A DNA stretch of 64,000 nt. It comes from Amoebophrya sp. A120 (lineage: Eukaryota; Sar; Dinophyceae; Syndiniales; Amoebophryaceae). The translations under genes and the position numbers were made by a program. Under the pieces are notes generated by a model that saw only the letters and a list, made by a program, of their open reading frames with translations, had not been told where the DNA came from and searched no databases. Position 1 is the first letter of the stretch. Each line of letters opens with the position of its first letter. This document shows, one piece after another, positions 10,854 to 24,900 of the stretch. The stretch lies in NCBI GenBank assembly GCA_905178155.1, contig CAJINV010000006.1, positions 2,892,658 through 2,956,657 of the forward strand, given 5' to 3'.

Positions 10854-12925
10854 CAAGGCGTTTAATGAGCCTTGTCGTTTCTGCCTGTTTCGCATGACAA
10901 GAAAAAGTTGTGCGAAAAGCATTTTGTATGTTAGTTTATTTCCCCGGTACAAAATAATCTTCTTGCTCTTGTAAAACTCTTGTAGTCCTCGTAAATAAAA
11001 CCAGCACGACCTCACTGCTTGTAATAGTAATGCACTAAAAGTTAAAGTGATTCGGCTTTATCACAACTGGTTACATTGAAAATCAAAGCGGAAACCCGAA
11101 TGCAAAAAAGAACCCCTTTGAAATGCATTTTGACCTGTACTAACAAGTGTAAGTATCTCTCTCTCGTCTCTTGTTCTGTAAGATAACAAACTACGGCTGC
11201 AAGAATCCAAACTACTGTACGATTTAATATTCCATCTCAGATAACAAACTTCTACCCCGTAACTTTATTAGGACAAAAGTATTCATCTTGACAGAACGAA
11301 GTTACAACCGTATTCAATCACAATGCAGAATCAATAATACAAATGCACCCGGAGCTCAAGCTTTTTACCTACACGCTTTTGATATCAGAATGCCAAAATG
11401 AACTACGGTCTACAGTATGGTATGCTTTTCTTCTGCGTTTGGTGATGTCTCCATGTTTCACTTTGCTGTGTAACGTCGGGAAGCAGGGAAGGTGGCGTTC
11501 AGTAGACACAAAAAGCATTGTTACGACCACAACGAACTCCAAAAGGACACTGTTCCTCTTGTGATGTTGTGCGATATCCTTTACCTAGTATAGTAACTCT
11601 TGCGATTAAATCTAAATTTGCTTTCTTGTAGAACTTTTTAGAATCCATCAATACGAAACTGAGACAAACACGATAGACCTGCTGCTTATGCTGTGCGCAC
11701 CGGTTGTACTAGCGCACCAGTTTACGTCGACCTAGCGCGCGGAGGTAGGAGGTTCTTCTTGTGCCCAACCAATACCTGGCTTTATATGTTCCTAGAAAAT
11801 GGTCCTCTAGGTCGCCGGTCATCGCCCAGCCGCAGCTGAGTCGTGTCCAAAATTATACTTGAGCTTACTTTGTTTATCTTCAATAGTGTAGTCCTCAACC
11901 TGTACAATATCAACACAGCTTTCCCCTACGCCTTGATCTGCAAGTAGGAGTGGAACTTCTACAGATGAAACTTGCTACGAGGAGTACTTTCGAAGGGAAG
12001 TAGAAGAGCAGTCCTCTTCACGGTGCTTGTAAAATGATTCAAATGAAAATGTAAAAACAACCAAACTCTAGTTGTGTGCAACGAAGCTACAGTACAAGAA
12101 GGAAAGAGAATCGGTGATAAACAGCTGGGGCGGAGGGCGAGGCGGTTTCTCGATGCAAATGAGCAGAACAACTTCCCTCCTGCCCGACATAATATACGGC
12201 GAAGGTGTTCAGGATCAGGGCCGAGCACGCCTGCTGCTATAGTCCTAGTCCTAGTTTCATTAACTTGTTTCAAAGAATGAGGTTGTTCTAATAAAATCCT
12301 CCACCTCCTCATAAATATGAATGTCGGACGTGCAATCCTCCCTGAGCCTAGTTTAGTATCATTAGCGCTTGTCACCATGCATGCAACATGTACAGGCTCA
12401 CAGGAGGGAGAAAGATGATCAATGGAGCTATGAAAAACGAAACCACGACGACTCTCCTAGTGAAACGTCCATGATTTGTCGTGTTGCTGTCGTGGTTAGC
12501 AAAGCATCACTCTGTACTGCACGACTCTGAACAGCGATAATCTGTTGTTGTACTAGTGGCAAAAAGTCATGTTGAGATCTGATTTCCGCTCAAGAGTACT
12601 AGAGTAATTTCGCTAGAAGTAGAATTAGAAGTACAGTTTGTTCGTTTGTTCATCAACAGCAATCGATTTTTGAGTACAGTAGTTTCGATAAAAGCAACAC
12701 AATTCGCGTCTAGTTGTGACGGTGCGTTAATCGCGACAGATTGATAAACAGCTAGAAACAAGGATTTATGAAACAGGTGAAGTTGGCAAACAAGCGACAG
12801 TTGTCTTTATTCAGCAGAATGACGTGGAAGCTACGATCCCGCTATGAATTCTCCCTGGCCCCCTCCCCAGGACTGTAGCTGTACGTCGACGACAAAGGAC
12901 GAGCGGCGACCGACAACATTATTAC
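10854..12925. other. Intergenic, no gene recognised
   Basis: AT-richer DNA lacking introners and convincing frames. A possible 5' UTR acceptor of the golgin gene (CCCTCCCCAG) lies at 12861-12870. Confidence 0.4.
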
Positions 12926-15900
12926 ATGATGAGCGACCCCCTGGACCACGTTGAGGCAGCAGCGGTCGCCCCCCCGGAGGGGTCGCAAGGTCAACAAATT
13001 CATCCGGGTGCGGCAGTTCTACACCCAGACGAAATTGCTGCTGCCGTGGTTGTATCAAGTGCAAAAATGTCTGGGTCTGGAAGAATGCATGTTTGTCATG
13101 CTTGTCTGGCATGACTCTTAAATCTGTCATGCACTTTTACCCAACAGCTCCATTTTTCTGTGATGCAGAAACGCAGTTCGTCATGCAGAATAGGCAACAC
13201 CTAGAAGCTCAGATGAAACTTGTCATGCTAAGCCAGCACTTGTAGTTGCCTCATCATGAGACGCCGCCCAGCATCACAAGTTTCCAGACCCAGACATTTT
13301 TGCAATTCATAGGTTGCTGATGTGGAGTCCGACACTGAGTCGACGACGAGCTCCGTCTATGCAAAGAAAAAAGTGTTACAGTACGTATACACATTGTGTA
13401 GTTCTTGCAAGACCGGTAAGACAGTAAACCTTTGTCATGCACGAACTGCTTTCGAATTCGAGGCTTGTTTCATATTCACGCGTGTTCTTTTACCATCTCT
13501 GAATGGCAAGTTTTCTCTGTCATGCAGAGATGAAAATTTGTGTCTCTACTGCATGTTGTAATTACAACAAATGTGTACCTACCTGTAAATGCACGTTTTT
13601 CGCGGGATACTGTCGTGGACCAAAATTCCCTACAAGTGGATATGAACTGCAAAAGTATCGTACTCGTATAAATGCAATACAAATTTTCCCAGCATGAGAA
13701 ATGAAATTTGTAATGCTGATTTACCTTAAAAGAAGGATTTGTAATGCAAGACTTGCATTTATACGAATACGATACTTTTGCACAGGATAGTGGACCACCA
13801 CCAACAACTTCATGTCCCCATTATCAAATGCAAAAATGTTTGGGTCTGGAAACTTGTGATGCTGAACTGCGCATGATTGAAGCGCTTCCAATGGCAGCCA
13901 AGCATGACAAGTTTTTGAGAGGCCTGCTGATGCCTAGCACGCATTACAAATTGCGTTTTTGCATGACAAAGAAAGCCTCTGTTTTGCTGCTCATGCAACA
14001 CAGATTTTCCACGAATGCATGACACGCATTACAAGTTCCACTTTTCCAGACCCAGACATTTTTACATTTGATACCCATTCTCGGTGGCGTACAAGGCAAC
14101 AGCCACTCTCTCAACGACACACTGGCGCAGTCCCGCATCGACACGGCGCGATTGCTGGGAAGCCGCGGCTTCGTGTTCCCCCCAGCACCAGGAACATCAA
14201 ATGGGGCAACTGCCAACGTGGTGGACGCAGGACCCGGAGGCGCAAATTTGGCCGGGAATGGCGGGTCCGGGGCACCCACGCCGTTTGGGGCCAACGATTA
14301 TCGTTTTTTCGCGAATAATTCCGCAATGACCCACCTATTACCGGAGCACATTGAGGACGATTTTTTGCGGTTGCAGGCTATGCGAAGAAAAATCTGTTTC
14401 ACTGTGGTGATTTTGCAAGATCTGCATCACAACTTTGTTACACATGACAAAGAAATAAACTTGGCATGCGTGCTTCCTAAAAAGGGAAATAAACACAACT
14501 AGAAATAGAATGTGTTTCATGTGTAGCAAGACAAACACATTTGCGTTGCGTTCTATCATGCATCACGAAGTTTACAGTGAAACAGTTTTTTCTTCCCGCG
14601 ATACAGGCGGAACAGAAAATTTTAGAGACCGTGATGCGCGAGAACAGGCGGCTTGAGGACGAAATGCTGTTCTATCGGGACAGAACCAAGGATCTACTGG
14701 AACGGGAGAAAACGTATGTTAATGTGATTCTGTTTCCACCTTTGAGAAGGTTCAAAGACCAAGCTTTGAATTTCGCTTATATGGTGCTGATGCTGTGCTG
14801 CTGTGTAAGACAGGACATGTCATGTTGTCTCGCATCGTGGTCCACCAACCGCGCGACAACGACAAACACACATGACGAAATAAATCAGGCTTCGCATTTC
14901 CCAGATGGAAAACCAATCGAAGGCGGAAGCGCTGGAATCGTCCCGGGACCAGGTGTATCCAATGTAAATATCGTCCTTGAATCTAGTCGGGAAACTTGTA
15001 AAGTGCTCAGTTGCAAGCCCAGCATGAGAAATTTAATATTCGCGCGGCTTCAAACATATTCTTGTTTTGCTTTCCGCATATGAAACTGCGTTTTTGCATG
15101 ACAAGAAAACGGTCAACATCCCTTCTTGGACACGCAACACAAACTCTTCAGTCATGCGAGACACACACGCCAGCGTGAGTACAAACATTTTATCCTTCGA
15201 GACCACCCAGATCGGTATTTGCAATGCATAAGGTTGCCGACAACTACGGCAAAAAGCTCTTCAAGCTGGAGCGGCATTATCAAATGCAAATATGTCTGGG
15301 TCTGGAAAAGTGCAACGTTTGTCATGCACGTTTTGCATGACGCGTGAGGTCTGTGATGCATGCCCTAGCATCACAGATTCTGTGAGATCTTTTCCATGCC
15401 TTTTCCGCATGGATGAGAAACTGCCTCTCGGCCTTCTTAAAAATAAAAGTGAACAGCTTTATTGGTAATCACGCAACACAGATTTTTGCATGCTTCAGAT
15501 TTAGCATGACAAGTTGTACTCTTCCAGACCCAGACACTTTTACACTTGATAGGCATTTGGCGAAGACGAAATTCGAAAACAAGCAACTGAAAACCGAGAT
15601 GGTAATTGCGCAACAGCATGTGTTATCCTGTGCAAAAGTATCGCACTCGTATACGTATTGCAATCATGCATTATCTTGAGGTAGATCAGCATTTTACAAA
15701 TTTCATTTCTCACGCTGAGGAAATTTGTAAATGCATTTATACGAGTGCGATACCTTTGCAGTGGATACGTGTATGAGCAGCAGGAGTTTTTTGAAAAGCA
15801 CATGACCAGCATGGAGGAGGCGCAGGAAAGAGAAAGCAAGGACAAGAAATATCCTAAGCAAAAACGTCCCCACCCCATAGTCAAGTTGGGAATCTAGCAA

Positions 15901-18900
15901 CACAAATCTCCAAGCTTTGGGGACTGTACATGACAAGTTTCCCTCTGCAGTGTAGTTCTGATTGGCAAGATGAGCCGCATGAGAAAGCCACTTTCACATC
16001 CTGTTTACAGCATTACAAATTCCAAAACACGATTGGAAATCGCTCTCGTGGACGAGCTGCGCATTCCAAATGTTCCTGTTACTGCGCATTTGCATGACAA
16101 CTCTGGTGTGGGGACGTTTTTACTCAGGACAAAAAACTTCTGAAGGAGCAAGCGGAGAAGGCGGAGCAAGAAAAGCAGAAGCTCGACGCGGAAAAACAAG
16201 TTCTCTCCACTGACCTCGTTCTGATCGACAAGAAAAAGAAGGAGGAAATCCTAGCGATGAAAAAGGACTGCGTATCAAAGTGAAAATTCCCCACCCCATA
16301 TTCAAAAGACAACTTGTGTTGCTGGATTTCTGTACACAAATGAACTTTGTACTGCAGCAAGAGCTTGCGCTTGTCGGCATATTCTATCTGAGCCCATTTG
16401 GGTACGCATCCGGCAAGCAGCTGAGCATGCGAAACAAGTCTGACATGGGCGAAATCGCATGACAGACTCGCTGCACAATGCGCCGCATGGGTGCCGTTTG
16501 CCTTGTACGCAAGACAAAGCTGATTCGTGGTCACAAATCAGCATCACAAATTTCCTTTTCGATATGGGCAGGGGGGATTTTTCCTTACGATACTGCGAGG
16601 ACCGGCTAGAGACCTTGACCAAGGAACTCACCGCCGAAAAGACGGCAGAGCTCGAAACCCTGAAAGCAGAACTCACATTATGCTATGTAAAAACGTCGCC
16701 ACGAACCCATAGTCAAGTTGGGGAATCGGCTAGACAAATCCACAAGTTTTGGCTGTTTTGCATGACAGATTTGGAGTCGTAGTGTAGTGCTATTTGCGGT
16801 AGTTTAGCAGCGTCACAGATCTGGGCCATCATACTGATTGGAGCATGACAAATTCCAAAACACGACTAGAAAGCGCTTCGCATGGGGCTCCGGATGAGAA
16901 ACATGCTTAGCATGCAGATTTGCATCGCAACTACCAACTATGGGATGGCGACGTTTTTAAATACGATACATACACAAACTCGCAGAAGAGACCACTCGAG
17001 CGGAAGCGCAGCTCGCGGAGGCGGAGCAGGCACACGCGGCCCACCTCGAGAAGTTGACAACGGAACACGAGCAAGCCAAGCAGGAGGGGATCGAAGCAGC
17101 GCAGGCGCAGTGCGAGGAGCGGTTGGCCGGGGAAAGGGAGGTATTCAGAAGAGAAAAGGAGAAACTGCAAGAAGACCTGATCGAGGAAAAACAGAACGCA
17201 GACATAAAAATCAACGCACTGCAAGTGGAACTGACCGAGAAGAATCAGAATTTTGACCAAGCGTCCATCGAAGTCGAGCAACAGATGCTACAGTTCCAAG
17301 AATATTAAATGCAACAGCATCGTACTAGTATACTACAAATCGCATGACAAATCTCCTCAGCATGAGAAATAGAATTTTGTAATGCGGACTCAACTTGAGA
17401 AAGAAACTTGTAATGCATGAATGCGATTAGAAGTACGACTACGATACTTTTGCACAGGATAAAGAACAGGTGCAGCAGTTGCAGGACGAGAAGCAGTTTT
17501 TGCAAACGGACTTTGACCAGTTGAAGTTAGACTTGGAAAAAGTAGCAAATGCAAAAATGTCTGGGTCTGGGAGATTGCGATATATGTCATGCCAGTCTGG
17601 CATGACTCTGAACTCTGTGTTGCATGGCCGCGAAGAGCTCCGCCTCCCTGTCATGCAAAAACGCAGTTTGTCATGCGGAATAATACGCAACTCAGAACCA
17701 TGAAACAAATTTGTCATGCTTGGCAGCGCATCACAGTGAATTCACTATTCCCTTTCTTGCGTCACAAGTTTCCAGACCCAGATCGATATTTGCAATGCAT
17801 AGAAAGCCGAGTCCGACAATGCGCAGGAAAAGATTCTGTTGGAGAACGAGTTTGAGCAAAAGCTGGAGCGGTCCCTGGGCGAGGAGCGGAAAAAGCTGGA
17901 ACAAAAGGTATGACCTGCTCAAACGTTACAATCTCAAACGTTACAATAGAATCTGGATTTTGTCTTGCATGAAGAGCATGAGGAACGTATGTGGAGTTGC
18001 GCCTTTCGCAATACAAATTTTGCCGGATATCGATGGGGTTTTAGGTGCCGAAACTTGTTGTAATGCGCAAACCTATGGGAATACGGTAGATCATGCACTT
18101 CCTGCATCACAGATTTCCATATTCTATTCGTAACGTTTGAGATTGTAACAGCTGAGCAAGTTATAAAAGGTAAGCCAGATTGAGTCGGAGTTCATGCAGC
18201 AGTTTGAGATGAAAGAGCATATGAACTGCAAAAGTATCGTACTCGTATAAACGCATTACAAATTTCCTGAGCATGAGAAATCAAATTTGTAATGCGGATA
18301 TACGTTTAGAAAAAAATTTGTAATGCATGATTGCAATTACTACGAGTGCGATACTTTTGCACAGGATAGAGCAGGAAGCGCTGGACCTGCAGAAGGAGCT
18401 GGATTTGGTCAACAAGGAGTGCAACGAGCTGAAGGAAAAGGTCGATAGCATGGAGGTCGACAAAACGAAAGAGTTCACCCATATGGAAGTGTCAGGATTG
18501 AAATCGTCAAAGTTGAAAAGATTTGTAATGCATAAAACCGATACCAGATGGAAGCCCACTTATCAAGCGCCGCGTGACAAATTTTCCGAGCACGGGAATC
18601 AATCCAAGTTTTCATGCTGTTTCGGCACAGGAGACAGCTTTTGTCATGCTACTTTAGCAGCTCTGTCCCAAACCCTAGACAGGCTCACAATCGGCCTCAC
18701 TTGCCATCCCTGCAACACAGGCACCTCATGCTTTGCATTTTATGCATTGCAAGTTATTTCAACTTTGTTGATTTCAAACCTGACGCTTCCATAGCCCAGG
18801 AAGACCTCGAAAAGCGGATCGCGGAGGAAAAAGAACAGTGGGAAATTATCCCGAGCAAAAACGTCTCCACCCCATACCCATTTTGTGAAAATAGCGAAGT

Positions 18901-21900
18901 TTCTCTGTGCTTTATTTTGGTCTTTTCCAGTACATAAACAAACACAAAGTCAAGATAGGGAATCTTCTGTTAGACAAATCCGCAAGTTTTGGCTGTCGCG
19001 CATGACAAGTTTGGGCTCGTAGTGTTAGTCGTAGTCCTATTGTGATTTAGCTAGTGCAACCGCGTCACAACTCGGTCACCTTATTCTGATTCCAGCATGA
19101 CAAAGTCCCTAATAGCATTAGAGAATAGTCCTCATGGGGCTGCGCACGAGAAATGTTTTAGACTTGCAAACTTGCATGACAACTCTGGGATGGGGACGTT
19201 TTTCCACAGGATAGAAATGAGTCGGGCCATGGAGGACCAGGCGAAGCGGGACAACCTCGAGCACCTGGAACTGAAGCACAGCGGCGAGATTCACCAGCTG
19301 CAGCAAGAATTGCAGCGCGCGAAGGAGTATCAAATGCAAACCATGTCTGGGTCTGGAAGGATGCAGAGTTCTTTGTCATGCTTCGATCTGGCATGACTGA
19401 GGAGTATGGTGATGCGTGTCCCAAGAAGAGACCCATGCTCGTGCCATGCAAAAAGAAACGCAGTTTGTCATGCGGAAGCCGGAACATATAGGCACGAAAA
19501 TTGTACTTCCCATGCGTGGCTGTGCATTACAGAGCACTCACTAATATTTCCAACTCAGCATTACAAGTTTCCAGACCCAGACATAGATATTTGCAATGCA
19601 TAAGGAGGAAGGGGCCGCGAAAGTGTCGCAGTTGGAGCAGCAATATCCTGTGCAAAAGTATCGTACTCGTATATAGTGCAAGCCTTGCATGACAAATCTT
19701 TTTCTTAAGGTAAATCCACATTACAAATTTTATTTCTCATGCTGAAAATTTGTAATGCATTTGTACGAGTGCGATACTTTTGCAATTCATAAGCAACTCG
19801 ATTCCCTGCGCCACGAGCGGGAAGCGCAGGAGAGGGCGTGGCAAGCGGATGCCCAAGCGTCGCTCGAGCGAGAGGTGGCTGCGGAAGTTGCGAAGGTGAA
19901 TCAACAGCACGAGGAACTCCTCACACGAACTCTGGCCGAAGAACGAGAGCAGACGCAGCAGCGCGTCACCGCCTATGCATTGCAAGAGTATCGTACTCGT
20001 ATAAATGCATTACAAATTTCCTCAGCATGAGAAAGAAAATTTGTAGTGCTCATGTACGCTAAGGAAACGCATGATTGCAATACGAGTCCGATACTTTTGC
20101 ACAGGATACCGCCGAGCTGACGGAAAAACTCGACGCAGAGCTAAACGAGAAGCAGCAGCAGCTGACGCTATCGCACGAAAAAAGTGTTACAGTTACACAT
20201 TGTGTTGCAAGACCGGCAACACAGACAACCTTTCTCATGCAGGAAATGCTTGGGAATGGGAGCCTCGTTTCCTTCCTGTTTTCCCTTATGATCTTCGCAT
20301 TACAAGTTTTCTCTGCCACACAGAGAAAATTTGTGATGCAGAAACTCCAACAAATGTGTGACTGTAACACTTTTTTCTCATGATAGACGCAGGCAGTGCA
20401 GTACTACGAACTGGCCTACAACCAGAATCTTATCAAATGTAAAAATGTCTGGGTCTGGAAAGTTGGAACTTGTGATGCTAACTTTGGACTCTAAAAAAAT
20501 CTGTATTGCATGACCAGCAAGAGGAGCCACATTTGTGCTACGCGAGGAGGGCATTTGTCATGCGGAAATGGCATCAGGAAGCTTTCCAAAAATCTGTGAT
20601 GCTGGGTCATGCATTACAAGCATCATGGGCCATGCCAGACAAGCATGACAAGCCTTCCATTCTTCCAGACCCAGACATTTTTACACTTGATAAATCTGGA
20701 GCTGCAGCAAAAGCTGCAGGAAGCGACGGAGGGTTCGGAAAAGCAAAAATTGGATACGGAAACAACGGTGCGCGAACTGACAGCACAGTGCGAGCGGGAG
20801 AAGCAGGACTTGGAAGTATTACAATGAAAAATGCCCCCGCCCCCGAACTTGGGAGGATTTGTATTGCAAACCTTTCCAAATGAAACATTCGCCCTCTTGC
20901 ATCTATCAGCATCACAGGTTTCCAATCGTGAATAGCAAAAATTTGTCTTGCAAAAGATCCCAGCAAGAGCGGCGCCTGTCATGGAAGCGATGCGATACAC
21001 ACCTAGACTCTGCATCAGAAAGATTCATACTCCTTTCATGCATGACAAAACGTTTTTATTTGGAAACTTCGCATCACAAATTTTTGCAATTTCAGGGGTG
21101 GGGGCGGGCATTTTTCATTGTAATAGGAAGCAAGGCTGCGGCACGAGCTGGGGGAGAAACACGCCGAGCAGCTCGAAAAACATACCAAATGCAAAAATGT
21201 CTGGGTCTGGAAACTTGTAATGCTAAACGTGAATGGAAGACGCACTGCAGTGCGCAGCTATGCATGACAACTTTTTTGGCTGCCATGTCTTACGTATTAC
21301 GCATGGCAAACTGCGTTTTTGCATGACAGGCAAGAGGGCCTTTTCGCGCCTATGCAACACAGATTCTCGAGCCATGCCAGACAAGCATGACAAACTTCCA
21401 TTCTTCCAGACCCAGACATATTTCCATTTGATAAAACAGGCCCAGGAACAACAAATCGCCCTCCAAGAACAGCAACGGCGTGATGCGGAAGCAACGAGGG
21501 CTAGTGCCACGACTCTAACTCCCGAGCAGCGACAGGAGCTGGAGGCGGAGCTGCGTGCGGACTTTGAACAGCGCACAGACGCTATTCGGGCCGAAGAGAG
21601 GGAACGGGTCGAAAAAGAAGTCGAAGCGAGGGTGCGCGAGGAAGTGGAAAATAGTACAATGCGGACGCGGCAGGCCGAAGAGCTTGAGGCACTACAGCAG
21701 AAGTTGCACCATGCGGAGCACATGCAGCACATGCTGGAAGGCGAAAAGCACGAGTTGTTGGAGAAATTTGAACGACAAAACGCGGAAAGCCTGTCACCCA
21801 ACAGCAAGCAGGAATCTTTGTTGCAAACTCTGCAGCAGCAGTTCGACCAGGAGAAGGACGAGCTGCTGAAGCAGGCACAGTATCCTGTGCAAAAGTATCT

Positions 21901-24900
21901 GGTACTCGTATTGCAATCATGCATATACAAATCTTGGTCTTAAGGTAAATCAGCATTACAAATTTTATTTCGCATGCTGAGGGAATCTGTCGTGCGATTT
22001 CTACTAGTACGATACTTTTGCAATGCATACGCAGCGGGACTTGCTCGTGAGGGAAGAAGAATGCGAGAAGAAACTCGAGGACCTCCGACGGCAATTTTCG
22101 GAGGAAATGAGTGCGATAACCAAAAATGCTGGCCAGCAGCAGGACGCTGACCGCCTCGCGGACAACCAAGAAACCTTGGCCAGGGTTCAAAGAGAAAACG
22201 CCGTCTTGGTGGAGCAGAAGGAACAGCTCGAGACCGCGTTGCGCGACCTGGAAGGCTCCGCCGAGGCTAGAATTGCGGCCGTCGAGAAGGAAAAAGAGGA
22301 AGCGATTCGGGTCGCGAAAAACCGGAGCCCGGCACGGGATGAAAGTGGTGCCTCGGCCGGTATCGCAAGGAAAAACCTTCCCTCCCCATACTCAACCGGA
22401 GATTTGTGTAGCATGATTTGTGACCACAAATCCTTTTGTCATGCTAGAGGGGAAGAGATGCGTACTGTAGTGCTAGCATGCGTAGGAAAGCCTAGCGTCT
22501 TCAGCATGACAGGAAGCAACCGGAAACGGGAAACAGCATGACCAATTGCCTACAAACGAGGGAGCAACTGCGTCTCTTGGCCTTTTAGCAATACAAGTCG
22601 ATATGTGTACTCAACTACAGCAACACAAAATTTGTTTTCGATATCGGGAGGGGGGATTTTTCCTCACAATAGCCGGACTGGCTGCTGCTTCTAGCAGCAC
22701 TTCCAACCCCTCCGTTATTGCGCAATTGGAGCAGCAGCTGCAGGAGCAAGAGCAGGAGAATATGCATTGCAAATATCGATCTGGGTCTGGAAGATTAAAA
22801 CTTGTCATGCTAAAATTTGAACGATGCAAAAATCTGTGTTGCGTAAGTACCAAAAGCTGTCCGGTTTTGACCAAGTCGAGAGGGAGTTTCTGACGCAGGA
22901 AAGGCAGGATAGAAACCTCAAAGAATCTGTCATGCTGGATCTCGCATTCCAGACATCATGGGCCATGGAAAACCTGCATGACAAGTCTTGCAACGTTCCA
23001 GACATCCAGGGATAATATTTGCTTTTGATAGAGAACCAGAAGCTGCGAACTGCAGCGAAAACGCTATTGGATATCAAAGTGAAAAAAGCCCCCGCCACAT
23101 ATTGAAAAGATAATTTGTGTTGCTGGATTTGTGTACACAAAGGAACTCTGTATTGCAGCAAGAGCTTGTCTGCATATTCTAAGCCCATTTGGGTACTACA
23201 CATCCCGCTAGTAGCTGAGCATGCGAAACAAGTCTGACATAGGCGAAAACGCATGACAGACTCGCGGCACAATGCGCCACATGGTTGCCGTTTGCCTAAT
23301 GTACGCAAGACAAACCTGATCTGTGGTCACAAATCAGCATCAGAAATTTCCTTTTCGATATGGGGAGGGGGGATTTTTCCTCGCGATATTGGAGGAGAAC
23401 GACGAGCTGAAAGAGCGGGAGCTTCCCGACAACGAACAGATCCAAAAGCTGTACCATCGCAACAAATCAAAGCAGGAGGAGATCGAACTGCTTCGGCTCA
23501 CGATCCAGACCAAAGAAGAGGCCCTGCAATTAACGCTGGAAGAAACGACAAAGTTGCAGTATGCCTCGCTCAGACCGATTTTATAAAAATCTCAACTGTT
23601 GTTCCATACATAGAATCTGGATTTTGTCATCTCGCATGAGCAGCATGAGTACTAAACATATTAGAGAGTCACGACCACCTTGCGCTCATTTATTCCGCAA
23701 TACAAATTCATTGAGCCGAATATTTTTATCCGGCAGTTCTTTGGAGCCCTCGAGCTTGTCATGCGCAATTACTTATCCTGTGCTGGCGGTAGGCTAGATC
23801 GCGCGCTTCTATTATTTTGCATCTTCACAGACCTCCACTTCTATGTCTAGATAGTCTGTAACGTTCGAGAAGATTGTTGTAACATCACTTCTGAGCAGGG
23901 TATATGCAACCGAAGCTCGAGGAGCTGGAAACCGAGAAGAAAACGAACGAGGCGAAAATCGCGCAACTGCGACGCGTATGCATTGCAAATATGTCTGAGT
24001 CTGGAAGGGTGGAACTTGTCCTGCTAAATCCGAATCATGCAAAAATCTGTGTTGCATGAGTGCCAAAAGCTGTCCACTGTCAACCAAGTTGGGAGGGAGT
24101 TTCTCATGCAGGATAGGCATGACAAAGCGAAAGACCTCACAGAGTCTGTGTCATGCTAGGTCCCGCATTCCAGACGAGGCCTCATTGGTCATGGAAAACC
24201 TGCATGACAAGTTTAGACTCTTCCAGACCGAGACACATTTGCATTTCATAACGCGAGTACGCAGATCTGCTGGAGTCTGTATCCAGTGCAAAAGTTGTAT
24301 CGTGCTCGTACTCAACATTGCATTCATGCATTACAAATCTAGTTGTTACAGTAATAAATCCGCATTACAAATTCCAATCTGTAATGCTGAGCCAATTTGT
24401 ATTGCGGTGAAAGAATACTAGTACGATAGTACTTCTGCAAATCATAGTCTGTGCAAGGAAGCAACACGACCTCGACGGACGGAGGACAGACTGCACAGCA
24501 GGGTGGTACTATAGTGAGTATCAAAGTATGTGTGTGCAATGAAGCACTTCTATAGATACTCTTTGTGATGACGACGGGTTACATGGTGGAAGAGAATGAA
24601 TATCGATATTTATTATTTTGCAACGAAATTCCGACTACGTTTTTAATATTTTATTATCGAAATAAAAATCCAGACCTCGTCCAGGAGACGCTGGCGTTTC
24701 AACTCCGCAACAAGTCTATCAAATGTAAAAATGTCTGGGTCTGGAAGAATGCAACTTGTGATGCTAAATCTGAAGCATGCAAAAATCTGTGTTGCATGAT
24801 TACCAAAAGTCGTCCAGTTTTGACCAAGTCGGGCGGGAGTTTCTCATGCAGGATAGGCACGATAGAGATCGCACAGAATCTGTCATGCTAGATGCTGTAT

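Noticed and set aside
11959-12378. Minus-strand frame of 139 codons
   Set aside because: No domain, no supporting introners, and AT-rich intergenic composition.
14714-24673. One-base-shifted, non-canonical junctions (GT...CA) for the two introns without inverted repeats in the golgin
   Set aside because: A first reading suggested a shift, but alternative donors/acceptors (acceptor at 14888; donor at 24503 or 24506) give GT-AG with correct phase.
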